From Flavobacteriales bacterium UBA979 (GTDB lineage: Bacteria; Bacteroidota; Bacteroidia; Flavobacteriales_D; Sanyastnellaceae): DNA of 10,226 nt. The position numbers and the translations under genes are program-made. Location: positions 15,958 to 26,183 of the forward strand of contig DBBR01000075.1 in assembly GCA_002292325.1 (NCBI GenBank), given 5' to 3'. A model generated the notes under the pieces. It had not been told where the DNA came from, did not search any database, and saw only the letters and a program-made list of their open reading frames with translations. Positions 1 to 7,427 of the stretch are shown one piece after another. How positions within the stretch are numbered: position 1 is the stretch's first letter; every line of letters starts with the position of its first letter.

Positions 1-1166
1 ACAAAATGCATCACGCGATCGACCGTTGCATCCGGACATGATGCTCCGCTGGTAATCAAAATAGTCGCTGGAGCTTCTTCCGTTCCTTCCGGCCATGGAT
101 CCTGCGTTTCTTGGTGCACTCCTGACCGCCAATCAAAGTGCTTTACACCACCGTCTTCGTTTAATTCATGCTCGTTTTTCACAAAAAAAGTTGGGGCGGT
201 TGCTTCACACAATTCCACTAAATGAGACGTGTTTGAACTGTTATAGCCCCCCACTACCAATGCCATATCAAGCGGCTGAGCAATCAAAGCTGCATGGGTC
301 GCTTGCTGATTATCATTTGTAGCGTAACAGAGGGTATCCCGAGTATTGGCAAAGGCGTCCGGCTTCCTCCCTTTCGATTCTACGGCTTGACGGATTCGAT
401 CGCTGATCGCCTGTGTATCGGAAGCCAGCATGGTGGTTTGATTTACGACACCTAATCGATCCAAGTGCAAGGAAGGGTCAAATCCATCCGAGCACCGGTC
501 GGTGAAGAAATCCCAGAATTCGGACATGGGTCGATCACCGGTGATGAACTCAGACAATATCTCAGCCTCTATCATGTTCTTTACGACAACCGCCTGCCCT
601 GCGTTGCGGGCATGACTGAACGTCGCTCGCGTCTCCTCATGCTGTGGCTTGCCGTGAATCACAATGGTGTAATCAGACGTCGCGAGTTTCGCTGCGCGAT
701 TCCAGACTTTTTCCACGAACGGGCACGTCGTATTGTATTGTTCGATGTTGACGCCAATCTGTTTCAATTCTGCCTCCAGTTCCAAGGTGGTTCCAAAAGC
801 CGGAATCAGCACAACATCGTCCGCTACTAACTCTGACAGAGGTGTTATAGACCTTCCTTCGGTATCCTGCAAAAACCGGATGCCTTGGTCCTTCAAATCT
901 TGATTGACCTCTGGGTTATGAATCATTTGGCTGAGCAAGAAAATTCTTTTACCCTCATTCTCAGCCATAGCCTTGTAAGCAATTTCGATGGCATTCTCCA
1001 CACCGAAACAAAACCCAAAATGCCTCGCCAAGACGATTCTTATCGTTCCAAAGTCCAATACCGTCGGCTGAAAGTCCTGTTTTCGCGGGTCTTTCGACTT
1101 CCGACGTTGCTTCACGCGAGAAATAATAGTTGAATGATAAAAGGCGGGGACTTCGAACGAGCGCAT
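1..1166 (-). CDS. ispH: 4-hydroxy-3-methylbut-2-enyl diphosphate reductase (IspH/LytB), C-terminus cut by the left edge
   Basis: This is the last enzyme of the MEP pathway. It reduces HMBPP to isopentenyl and dimethylallyl diphosphate with a [4Fe-4S] cluster in the cytoplasm. The reading frame is open for 388 codons with no stop or frameshift. The three cluster cysteines are visible: Cys53 in HFGFCFGVENA, Cys148 in TTCPFVEKVW and Cys280 in DTLCYATNDNQ. Other family motifs are IHNPEVN, HGKPQHEETRATF with the catalytic Glu, VVNQTTM, GGYNSSN and TSGASCPDATVD. The ATG at 1166 starts a roughly 45-residue N-terminal extension (from MRSFEVPAFY) before the first cysteine, as in the long, about 400-residue Bacteroidota form; E. 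coli IspH is about 316 residues. Two oddities are AFG where E. coli has the conserved AHG histidine, and an extra Cys377. I believe both occur in Bacteroidota homologues. Identity is secure; only the last residues are missing. Confidence 0.96.
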   Translation of the reverse strand, partial: MRSFEVPAFYHSTIISRVKQRRKSKDPRKQDFQPTVLDFGTIRIVLARHFGFCFGVENAIEIAYKAMAENEGKRIFLLSQMIHNPEVNQDLKDQGIRFLQDTEGRSITPLSELVADDVVLIPAFGTTLELEAELKQIGVNIEQYNTTCPFVEKVWNRAAKLATSDYTIVIHGKPQHEETRATFSHARNAGQAVVVKNMIEAEILSEFITGDRPMSEFWDFFTDRCSDGFDPSLHLDRLGVVNQTTMLASDTQAISDRIRQAVESKGRKPDAFANTRDTLCYATNDNQQATHAALIAQPLDMALVVGGYNSSNTSHLVELCEATAPTFFVKNEHELNEDGGVKHFDWRSGVHQETQDPWPEGTEEAPATILITSGASCPDATVDRVMHF

Positions 1167-1186
1167 GCAATTCAGGATCTATGGGT

Positions 1187-1194
1187 CAAACCTA
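1187..1194 (-). promoter_or_regulatory. possible Bacteroidota -7 box upstream of ispH
   Basis: The minus strand reads TAGGTTTG, an exact match to the Bacteroidota -7 consensus TAnnTTTG, 20 bases before the ispH ATG. I do not see a TTTG element at the usual distance of about 20 bases further upstream, so the call rests on one half of the promoter. If it is used, the leader is only about 10-15 nt. Confidence 0.3.
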
Positions 1195-1339
1195 ATCTCA
1201 AGTTCGGAAAGAATGATGAGTCAAATGCTAAAATTCCCTCTCAGACTGAAACTTCTCCGAGTGACGCGCGTACACGCAGGTATGAAAGCACTGCCTTTAA
1301 AATATTGGGCCTTGGTCATTTTGATGTTTGTGGCTTCTG

Positions 1340-1756
1340 TCACAACGTTTGTGGTGGCGTGTCCCTGAGATAAGGACGGACGCGACGGTATGACCAAATT
1401 TGGGAGCGCCTGACCACCCGACGAAGAGTTCGAAGTACATCCGCCCGTGTAGATTCCTGCTTTTGGAACTGAGCAAGCGCAAGCGCTTGAATCAATGGCG
1501 TTTTCAATCCCGCATACACCTTGAGAAAAGGCCATTCCTGGGTCTCAATCTTTACCACAACTTCTTTGGATTCAGAAATCCACTCCAGCGTCAAGGCGTC
1601 GACTGCCTTCGCAGTTTCTGGACACCGACCAACTCGAGCATGGGTTCTCCACTCTATGGCTTGTTCAGCCCAAACCGCATTAGCTTTTCCATCCTCAGGC
1701 CAATCTGGCAATCCGGCACATCCACACCAAAGGGTCAGCAAAGAGGTCACGAGCAT
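1340..1756 (-). CDS. hypothetical small protein, possible lipoprotein, coupled to the dehydrogenase gene
   Basis: This is a 138-residue protein of no family I recognise. The ATG at 1756 lies inside the last codons of the upstream dehydrogenase gene (10-base overlap in a different frame), and an in-frame TGA shortly upstream excludes an earlier start. The N-terminus is a short hydrophobic stretch (MLVTSLLTLWCGCAG) that could be a minimal lipoprotein signal with Cys11 or Cys13 modified. It lacks the usual basic residues and has Trp instead of Leu/Val/Ile at -3, so export is uncertain. The mature part is rich in Trp, Glu and Ala. The C-terminus is strongly basic, with a run of Arg (TLRRVVRRSQIWSYRRVRP). 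The overlap suggests translational coupling and co-transcription with the dehydrogenase. Conserved overlap in relatives would support a real gene; the alternative is a chance open frame. Confidence 0.5.
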   Translation of the reverse strand: MLVTSLLTLWCGCAGLPDWPEDGKANAVWAEQAIEWRTHARVGRCPETAKAVDALTLEWISESKEVVVKIETQEWPFLKVYAGLKTPLIQALALAQFQKQESTRADVLRTLRRVVRRSQIWSYRRVRPYLRDTPPQTL

Positions 1757-3093
1757 ATCCGATGGGATTCCTCAAATTTCACTCCCATCTCTTCCAAAGC
1801 AGGCAAAAGAATGGAGTAGTAATCTCTGTGCAGCGGCACTTGAACGCCGCGATCAGCAAATTGACCATTCAGGAAAGCTTCTGCGGCCAATGCCACTGGC
1901 CAACCTACGGTATTTGACATACCGGTAAACACAGCATCCTGGCCTTCCAAGCGCAAGGCGCTCGTGATTTCGTGAATCTCGTTGCCTTGGCGGTAATTGA
2001 ATCGATGCCACATGACAATCATATCCCGGTCATTCGGCTGCAGCTTCCACTTTTCTTCCAACAGCGACTGAATCACCTGCGCCGGTGTCCCTGTCAACAT
2101 CGTCGGTCCGTTGTCCTCAGAAAATAGGCCAAGCCATTCCAATCGATTCAAAGTTGCTTCAGAAGCAAGGCATGATTTTTCCACGGCCAGTCGGACATTC
2201 AAATCTGCCAATGATGCAGGCAAAAATGTCCGCATCCAACCCGCCCAAGTCACTCCATCCTTCCAGGTCATCGGAGCGTCGTCCCGCACACAGCCCAACT
2301 GAACCAACGCATCCCAACCAGCGCAAAAGCCCTCACCGCGAAGGGTGCCTCGTATCAACGTCTGAATCCCCCCCAGACCATAAGTCTCCTCGTATGCAAT
2401 GGAGTCTCGATTTGGGTAACCTTCGAAAATCTCACCTCCAACTTGGACTTCGCGTGCATTTTGAAAAGTGCGGTGAGGAGGCACCAACCGTGCGCTACCG
2501 CCCGAAAGGAAGGTAGCTGCACCTCCTTGACCTGCCAAGACCACGTTGCGGGGATTCCAGCTGAATTTATAGTGCCATGGGTTGTCATCCGATTCGGGTG
2601 CGATCAGTCCGCCACAATAAGATTCGAATTCCAACATCTCACCACCTTCATCGGCTATCCGGTCCAGCACTGCTTTGGCGCTCAGATGATCGATGCCAGG
2701 ATCGAGACCAATTTCATTCAAAATCAATACGCCAGCTTCGACCGCCTTTGCATGCAAAGCCTTCATTTGTGGGCTGACATAACTCGGGGTAATGACCGAT
2801 ACGCCCGCCTCAATTGCCACTTCAGCGATCTCTGGGTGCATGAATGCCGGCACCATGGAAATGACCAAGTCCGAAGACGCAATGTGCGCGTCGCGAGAAC
2901 TTGAATCATTTGGATCAATTTCAAAGGGATGAGCAGCGGGATGCCCCGAGCATTTCAGCGTCGCCGTATCCAGATCCACATCACCCACATGCACCTCCCA
3001 GCCATTCGACTCGGAGCGGGCGAGCAACGTTGAAATCAATGAGGAGCTCGATCTGCCAGCACCCAATACCAAAACCTTCTTCATACTCTTCAT
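1747..3093 (-). CDS. saccharopine dehydrogenase-like NAD(P)-dependent oxidoreductase (LYS9/lysine-degradation type)
   Basis: The protein has about 448 residues. The N-terminal Rossmann fold opens with KKVLVLGAGRSSSSLISTLL, whose GxGxxx loop binds the dinucleotide. The family signature NEIGLDPGIDHLSAKAV is at about residues 126-142, and the saccharopine dehydrogenase C-terminal domain follows, ending with a helix in SNTVGWPVALAAEAFL. Family members interconvert saccharopine with glutamate and 2-aminoadipate semialdehyde, a step of lysine breakdown in the cytoplasm. The frame is open upstream to 3162, but those residues are not family-like. The ATG at 3093 sits behind an AGGAAGG sequence; a second ATG at 3084 (MKKVLVLG) is also possible. 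No lysine-ketoglutarate reductase partner is in view, so the substrate is assigned by family only. A small unknown gene overlaps its 3' end. Confidence 0.87.
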   Translation of the reverse strand: MKSMKKVLVLGAGRSSSSLISTLLARSESNGWEVHVGDVDLDTATLKCSGHPAAHPFEIDPNDSSSRDAHIASSDLVISMVPAFMHPEIAEVAIEAGVSVITPSYVSPQMKALHAKAVEAGVLILNEIGLDPGIDHLSAKAVLDRIADEGGEMLEFESYCGGLIAPESDDNPWHYKFSWNPRNVVLAGQGGAATFLSGGSARLVPPHRTFQNAREVQVGGEIFEGYPNRDSIAYEETYGLGGIQTLIRGTLRGEGFCAGWDALVQLGCVRDDAPMTWKDGVTWAGWMRTFLPASLADLNVRLAVEKSCLASEATLNRLEWLGLFSEDNGPTMLTGTPAQVIQSLLEEKWKLQPNDRDMIVMWHRFNYRQGNEIHEITSALRLEGQDAVFTGMSNTVGWPVALAAEAFLNGQFADRGVQVPLHRDYYSILLPALEEMGVKFEESHRICS

Positions 3094-3121
3094 TTCATTC
3101 CGATTCCTTCCTATTCTTCTC

Positions 3122-3129
3122 CAAATATA
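3122..3129 (-). promoter_or_regulatory. possible Bacteroidota -7 box for the saccharopine dehydrogenase gene
   Basis: The minus strand reads TATATTTG, matching TAnnTTTG, 28 bases before the chosen ATG at 3093. It supports that start over the longer frame beginning at 3162, since the box would lie inside the longer frame. No clear TTTG -33 element is seen at the normal spacing. Confidence 0.35.
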
Positions 3130-3205
3130 ATAATGTAAGATAGGCTGGCATGAAATTCGCACAAAGGCAGCTCATGACATTAACTTGCGCCTGTAAAAGA
3201 CATCC

Positions 3206-4582
3206 ATGTTCGTCACCCGTTTTATAACATTCTCCTGGATTTTCCTCACCGCATTAACTTGGACCGGCTGCTCTGGTTCCAAGGCGTATGTCAAAAGGGG
3301 ACTCAAAATGGAACAACTGGGAATGATGGATCAAGCGGCCAGCTTTTACCAGACGGCCGTCATCAAAAACCGAAACAACACGGATGCCTTAGCTGGACTG
3401 CAACGATCTGGACAATGGGTTTTGAATGATCGGTTACGTGAGTTTGATGAATCCCGAATGGCGCACAATAGGGCCCGTGCCGTCTTGGCATTTGAAGAAG
3501 CCGAGGCCTTCGCATCAAAAATCGAGAAGCTTGGCATTCGATTGGTTTTCTTAGAAAGTGCGCGCTTGGCATTTGAACAGGTGAAAAACGCCCATTTAGA
3601 TGAGCTTTACGCAGCTGGAATGGAAGCGTTGGAGACCGAAGATTTCAAATTGGCATTCGAACAATTCGAGGAAGTCTTGCGGTTGCAGGAAGACTATGAA
3701 GATGCAGCACATTTGTCCAATATCGCCTTTTGCGAACCGCTTTACCGCGAGGGAGTTGAAGCCTTGGAGTTGGCGCAATGGCGAACGGCATTCAATGACT
3801 TCAATCGCTTGTCCCAGCGTGATGACGCCTATAAGGATGCACCTGAACTGAAAGCATCGGCCCTCGAAAAAGGCCGATTTGCTATGGCATTGGTCGCATT
3901 TGAAAACGGATCCAATCGTTCGGGAATGGAAACCAAATTGCGGTCTTTCGTCCAACAAGCCCTTGCGGAGAGTGCCGATCCATTTTTGATGCTCGTCGAC
4001 CGAGAAAACCAAGCATTGATTCTGCAGGAACAACAACTCGCTCTAAGTGGAGTATTGGATGGAAATACAAGTGTAGAAGTAGGCAGTATGATGGGAGCGA
4101 AAGCCATCTTAAAAGGCACAGTCGTTTCCTGTGATGTGCGTACCTCGAGCCTGCAAAAATTCGACCAGAGTGGTTTCGAAAGTTACCGAGTCGCCCGGGT
4201 CAATGAAGAGGGGAAAAAGGTGTACGACACGAAATACCGTGCTGTGAGATACCAAGAATACCGGCGCAGTCGGACCGTGGATTTGACGGTGCAAATCCAA
4301 TTGATTTCGCTCGAGACGGGCCAAACAGAAATGTCAGAAATCCTGACACATAGCATCGGCGACGAAGTGGATTATGTTCGTTACGGCGGCAATGCCAAGA
4401 ATTTGTACCCCGCCAACTCCAGTGGCAATGTGAGCCGTTCAGGACGTTCAGCATTGATGCGAAAGATGCAAAACCGAACCGACCTCAACTCTGAATCCAG
4501 CATGGTAGACGGACTGATTGCAAACAGTGCGGAAGGCGTGAGAAGCCTCGTTGAAAACCAACTTAAAAAGCTCGTTCCATGA
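3206..4582 (+). CDS. outer-membrane lipoprotein with tandem helical repeats and a CsgG-like C-terminal domain
   Basis: This is a 458-residue predicted lipoprotein. The signal peptide ends in ALTWTGC, with Cys22 as the lipidated residue; Trp at -3 is unusual. No acidic surface-export motif follows, so it probably faces the periplasm. Residues about 25-225 are helical and TPR-like. Two copies of a 45-residue unit start at Leu134 (LYAAGMEALETEDFKLAF) and Leu179 (LYREGVEALELAQWRTAF), and each ends in a DxYxDA element. From about residue 230 the pattern resembles the CsgG family: LVDRENQALILQEQQLALSG, then a GSMMGAKAILKGTV segment (new strand: 'MGAKAILKG') and the strand TVDLTVQIQLISLETGQ. CsgG proteins form outer-membrane secretion pores, but I cannot see the pore-forming insertion, so a periplasmic structural role is as likely. 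It overlaps the next gene by 4 bases (ATGA). The general class is well supported; the function is unknown. Confidence 0.82.
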   Translation: MFVTRFITFSWIFLTALTWTGCSGSKAYVKRGLKMEQLGMMDQAASFYQTAVIKNRNNTDALAGLQRSGQWVLNDRLREFDESRMAHNRARAVLAFEEAEAFASKIEKLGIRLVFLESARLAFEQVKNAHLDELYAAGMEALETEDFKLAFEQFEEVLRLQEDYEDAAHLSNIAFCEPLYREGVEALELAQWRTAFNDFNRLSQRDDAYKDAPELKASALEKGRFAMALVAFENGSNRSGMETKLRSFVQQALAESADPFLMLVDRENQALILQEQQLALSGVLDGNTSVEVGSMMGAKAILKGTVVSCDVRTSSLQKFDQSGFESYRVARVNEEGKKVYDTKYRAVRYQEYRRSRTVDLTVQIQLISLETGQTEMSEILTHSIGDEVDYVRYGGNAKNLYPANSSGNVSRSGRSALMRKMQNRTDLNSESSMVDGLIANSAEGVRSLVENQLKKLVP

Positions 4583-5946
4583 ATTTGCAGCGCCCTCTCC
4601 TTCTGAGTTTTTGCATCGCATGGGTGTTTTTGCTGACCGGATGTTCCGCAACACAAAAATGGGCCGAACCGCCAGCTTGGGTCAACCAACGGCCAGCTGT
4701 ACCCGGTCATTACATCGGTATTTCGAGTGCAAACAAGGCGCAGTACGGACAAGATGCATCAGGCACCGCACGAAAGCGTGCCTTGGCAGAATTGTCCGGG
4801 CAAATCCGAGTCGTCATTGAATCAACATCAATCCTACATACCACTCAATTTCAAGGGGTTGCGGGTCAAAATTTTTCAGAGCGCATCCGGAGTGCCAGCA
4901 CAGAAGATTTGGAGGGGTATGAATTGATGGGTGAATACGAAAACGACACTGAAATCTGGGCTTATTATCGGCTGAACAAAGCAACGTACGAGCGCATCCG
5001 ACAAGAACGCAAATTGGCGATCCTCAACATCGCTGGTGGTTACTGGAAATCTGGCTTGGATGCACGGGCAGGAGGGCGCGTTGCAGCTGCCCTGGATTTT
5101 TACATGAGGGCATTGGAAACCATGGAGCCGTATTGGGAAGAATTGAACGAATGGGAAACTCCAGGGGGCACAATCTCACTGGACCGTTCATGCCTTGAAG
5201 GCATCACCCAGATTCTGGCCTCGCTCAAATTATCCTTGAACAAATCGGAAATTAATCTCACCTTCAGCGAACGTTATGCAGAGCGAATTGAATGCACAGT
5301 GGAGTTGGATGGAAAACCTGTCGGACAAATTCCCGTTTGGTCTCGCTACAGCCGCGGAACCTTGCCCAAAACCGCAACGCAACGAACGAGCGCAGAGGGG
5401 ATTTGTTCTTTTGACCTCGGACAGTTCGAACCCGGCACGCATTCTTCGGAACTGAGATTGGAAATTCGACTGGAAGACTTGATTCCGCGACTGAAAGAAT
5501 CACCTGTGGCAAAACTGATTCAATCCTTGCCTACCCCTACAGCATCCACACCCATTTTATTGGAATCCCCAACCGTCTATCTCGAATCCCTCGAACGAAC
5601 GAACGGTCAACTCAACAAAACCTCCGTTTTGAATAATGCCATTGCCCAGGGATTGAATGAAAGAGGCATTCACTGGGTTAAAAATGAAGCTGAAGCCGAT
5701 TTGATTCTGGAAATCACCGCCGACACCCGCGAGGCCGGATCGGCCTCTGGATTTTTTACGGTGCTTCTCAACGCTTCGGCCATTCTTCACACACCAGACG
5801 GTCGTCCAGTTTTACAACAAAACCTTACCGACGTGAAGGGAGTTCAACTCAATTGGGAAGCCGCTCACGACGCAGCCTATCGCAAAGCCCAATTGGAAAT
5901 CCAAGGCGCTTTTTTGAAGAAAATGATTCAAGCACTGTACCAATGA
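4579..5946 (+). CDS. predicted lipoprotein with LPP20-like N-terminal domain
   Basis: The protein has 455 residues. The lipobox FLLTGC puts the lipidated residue at Cys22. Residues about 31-145 fit the LPP20/FlgT-N pattern: PPAWVNQRP, then GHYIGISSANK, a helix (TARKRALAELSGQIRVVIES) and a strand pair ending in EIWAYYRLNKATYERIR. The middle holds an Ig-like or beta-rich segment (TVELDGKPVGQIPVWSRYS, about residues 240-260). The C-terminal third has an alpha/beta segment with EADLILEITADTREAG, then LNASAILHTPDGRPVLQQN and a final amphipathic helix. This resembles the alternating fold of periplasmic LPP20/CsgG-type lipoproteins. Its start overlaps the previous stop (ATGA), so the two are very likely co-translated and may work as partners. 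The N-terminal domain is a moderate-confidence family call by pattern; the remainder has no firm assignment. Confidence 0.8.
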   Translation: MNLQRPLLLSFCIAWVFLLTGCSATQKWAEPPAWVNQRPAVPGHYIGISSANKAQYGQDASGTARKRALAELSGQIRVVIESTSILHTTQFQGVAGQNFSERIRSASTEDLEGYELMGEYENDTEIWAYYRLNKATYERIRQERKLAILNIAGGYWKSGLDARAGGRVAAALDFYMRALETMEPYWEELNEWETPGGTISLDRSCLEGITQILASLKLSLNKSEINLTFSERYAERIECTVELDGKPVGQIPVWSRYSRGTLPKTATQRTSAEGICSFDLGQFEPGTHSSELRLEIRLEDLIPRLKESPVAKLIQSLPTPTASTPILLESPTVYLESLERTNGQLNKTSVLNNAIAQGLNERGIHWVKNEAEADLILEITADTREAGSASGFFTVLLNASAILHTPDGRPVLQQNLTDVKGVQLNWEAAHDAAYRKAQLEIQGAFLKKMIQALYQ

Positions 5947-6057
5947 AACAATCCAATCCATCTTTCACCGAATTTTGGCACGCTAATTGAACTTTGGCTT
6001 GCAATGAATTACATTCAGCTCACATCCTGACGACCAATCATCCAAACAGAACATACC

Positions 6058-6645
6058 ATGACCATGAATACACACCTCCACTCCTTTCTGCTCATCGCAG
6101 GAGCAGCAGCCATTGCACTCACAGGGTGCAAAGGAAAAAAAGAAACCGCTTCCACTCCTGATTCTCGGGGTGAAGTTCGGATTGTAGAATATTGCTCTGG
6201 ACCGGACTTCCTGACAAACGGCGACTATTTCCGTGCTTCGGCTACGGGTACGAGTCCGCAGCGTGAAATCGCAAAGAAAATAGCGCGTCAAAATGCAGAA
6301 GCGACGTTGGCCAGGGCTGTGGAAGCGACGGTTGAAATCGTAGCCGAAAATCAAGCCACACAACTCGGCTTTGGAACCACGGAAGAAGCGACGAGTAAGT
6401 TCAACGAACTATCTCGGACCATTGTCAATAAAAAATTGACCGGAGCCATTACCATTTGTCAAGAGCTGACCATGACCGACGAGAAAAAGTACATTGCCTA
6501 TTTGGCCATTGAGCTCAGCGGCGGCGAATTGGCCAATGCTTATGTTGAAGGGCTGAAAAAAGAAGAGCGAATTCGCGCAGAGTACAATTACGATCAATTC
6601 AAAGACACTTTTGAAGAGGTCATGTCCAACTACCGCAATCAATAA
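6058..6645 (+). CDS. small LPP20-family lipoprotein
   Basis: The protein has 195 residues. The signal peptide ends in IALTGC, with Cys24 lipidated (Cys22 if the ATG at 6064 is used instead). The mature domain shows the LPP20 pattern: a strand (FRASATGTSPQ), a long helix (REIAKKIARQNAEATLARAV), a Thr/Glu-rich segment, then a strand pair (GAITICQELTMTDEKKYIAYLAIELSG). A charged helix closes the protein (EGLKKEERIRAEYNYDQF). FlgP of Vibrio and LPP20 of Helicobacter belong to the same broad family and are outer-membrane-associated. The gene follows the second lipoprotein gene by 111 bases and is itself followed by a strong terminator, so it is the last gene of the cluster. The 111-base gap could hold its own promoter, though I see only a weak candidate. 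Function is unknown. Confidence 0.82.
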   Translation: MTMNTHLHSFLLIAGAAAIALTGCKGKKETASTPDSRGEVRIVEYCSGPDFLTNGDYFRASATGTSPQREIAKKIARQNAEATLARAVEATVEIVAENQATQLGFGTTEEATSKFNELSRTIVNKKLTGAITICQELTMTDEKKYIAYLAIELSGGELANAYVEGLKKEERIRAEYNYDQFKDTFEEVMSNYRNQ

Positions 6646-6680
6646 TCGGAAGCGATTGATTCACAGCGATTCTTCCAAAG

Positions 6681-6711
6681 CCCCACACCTTGCGGTGCTG
6701 GGGTTTTTTTT
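6681..6711 (+). terminator. intrinsic terminator after the lipoprotein cluster
   Basis: The arm CCCCACACC pairs with GGTGCTGGGG (nine pairs, one bulged C) around a TTGC loop, and a run of eight T follows directly. It acts on the plus strand. The opposite orientation lacks a T tract, so it should not stop the convergent glutamine amidotransferase gene. Confidence 0.9.
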
Positions 6712-6732
6712 ACCCTCTAAAACCCGCATTCG

Positions 6733-7377
6733 TTAACTTGACTCATCCGGTTCGGTCAACCAAATAGGAATGGCCGAGCGTTCGATGGGGTGAGCCTGAC
6801 GAAAAACAGCAACGCCATCGAGCCAATTCTTCATCATCTGCTTTCCTTTGGGAGTCAAGACGGATTCAGGATGAAATTGCACGGCCTCCATGGGTAAATT
6901 TCGATGGGCCACGGCCATAGGCAATCCGTTGACATTGCGCGCCGTAATTTTCAAATTCGAAGGCAACTCAACCTCTTCGATAACCCAGCTGTGGTAATGT
7001 CCAACTTGCACCGGAGGCGTCAAACCCGATAGAATGCCAAAAGCACTCAATTCGGTCAGGGCGGTCGCCTGACCATGCAGCACGGTCTCCAAGTTTCGTA
7101 AAGTCCCACCAAAATGTTGAGCAATCGCCTGCATCCCAAGGCAAATACCCAAGGTCGGCACTTTGTGGGCTGCAGCAATCGGAATAATGCGCATGAGTTG
7201 ACCTGCTGAATCGGGCAGCCCCGGTCCAGGTGACAAAATCAAGCCATCAAATTGAACTACGGCATGCGGATTGATGGCATCATTGCGCACAACATCAACT
7301 TGCGCTCCAGCACTGACAAGCATGTGCTGAATGTTCCAGGTAAAGGAATCGTAGTTATCTACCAGTAGAATGCGCAT
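6733..7377 (-). CDS. trpG: glutamine amidotransferase, anthranilate/aminodeoxychorismate synthase component II (TrpG/PabA)
   Basis: The protein has 214 residues and is a class I glutamine amidotransferase. It releases ammonia from glutamine for amination of chorismate by TrpE (tryptophan) or PabB (folate). Motifs are VDNYDSFTWN at the N-terminus, LSPGPG at about 49-53, the nucleophile Cys79 in GICLGMQAIAQHFGG, the HGQ loop and the catalytic His169/Glu171 in VQFHPES. The frame is open to 7578, but those extra 67 residues lie opposite ridA and look unlike protein; the ATG at 7377 begins the family-typical MRILLVDNYDSFT. The tail after about residue 187 is around 25 residues longer than usual (RQAHPIERSAIPIWL). 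No trpE, trpD or pabB is in view, so tryptophan versus folate cannot be settled. The gene diverges from ridA across 50 bases. Confidence 0.92.
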   Translation of the reverse strand: MRILLVDNYDSFTWNIQHMLVSAGAQVDVVRNDAINPHAVVQFDGLILSPGPGLPDSAGQLMRIIPIAAAHKVPTLGICLGMQAIAQHFGGTLRNLETVLHGQATALTELSAFGILSGLTPPVQVGHYHSWVIEEVELPSNLKITARNVNGLPMAVAHRNLPMEAVQFHPESVLTPKGKQMMKNWLDGVAVFRQAHPIERSAIPIWLTEPDESS

Positions 7378-7427
7378 CTGCGGACATTGAGGTGCAAAGG
7401 TGGGAAATCCATCCGTAGTTTCGCACC

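Noticed and set aside
465..830. 121-residue plus-strand ORF opposite ispH
   Set aside because: The minus strand encodes all conserved IspH motifs here; the plus frame has no recognisable features.
1221..1535. 104-residue minus-strand ORF with Cys/Ser-rich text
   Set aside because: It overlaps the coupled 138-residue frame on the same strand, has no start signal and no family; the composition looks like a shadow.
1747..3162. Longer 471-residue version of the saccharopine dehydrogenase starting at 3162
   Set aside because: The extra N-terminus (from MRISCQPILHYY) is not family-like and covers the -7 box; the ATG at 3093 follows an AGGAAGG.
5947..6057. Promoter of the small LPP20 lipoprotein in the 111-base gap
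   Set aside because: An ATTG and a TACATTCA are spaced about 20 bases apart, but the -7 match is partial (consensus TAnnTTTG), so I could not call it.
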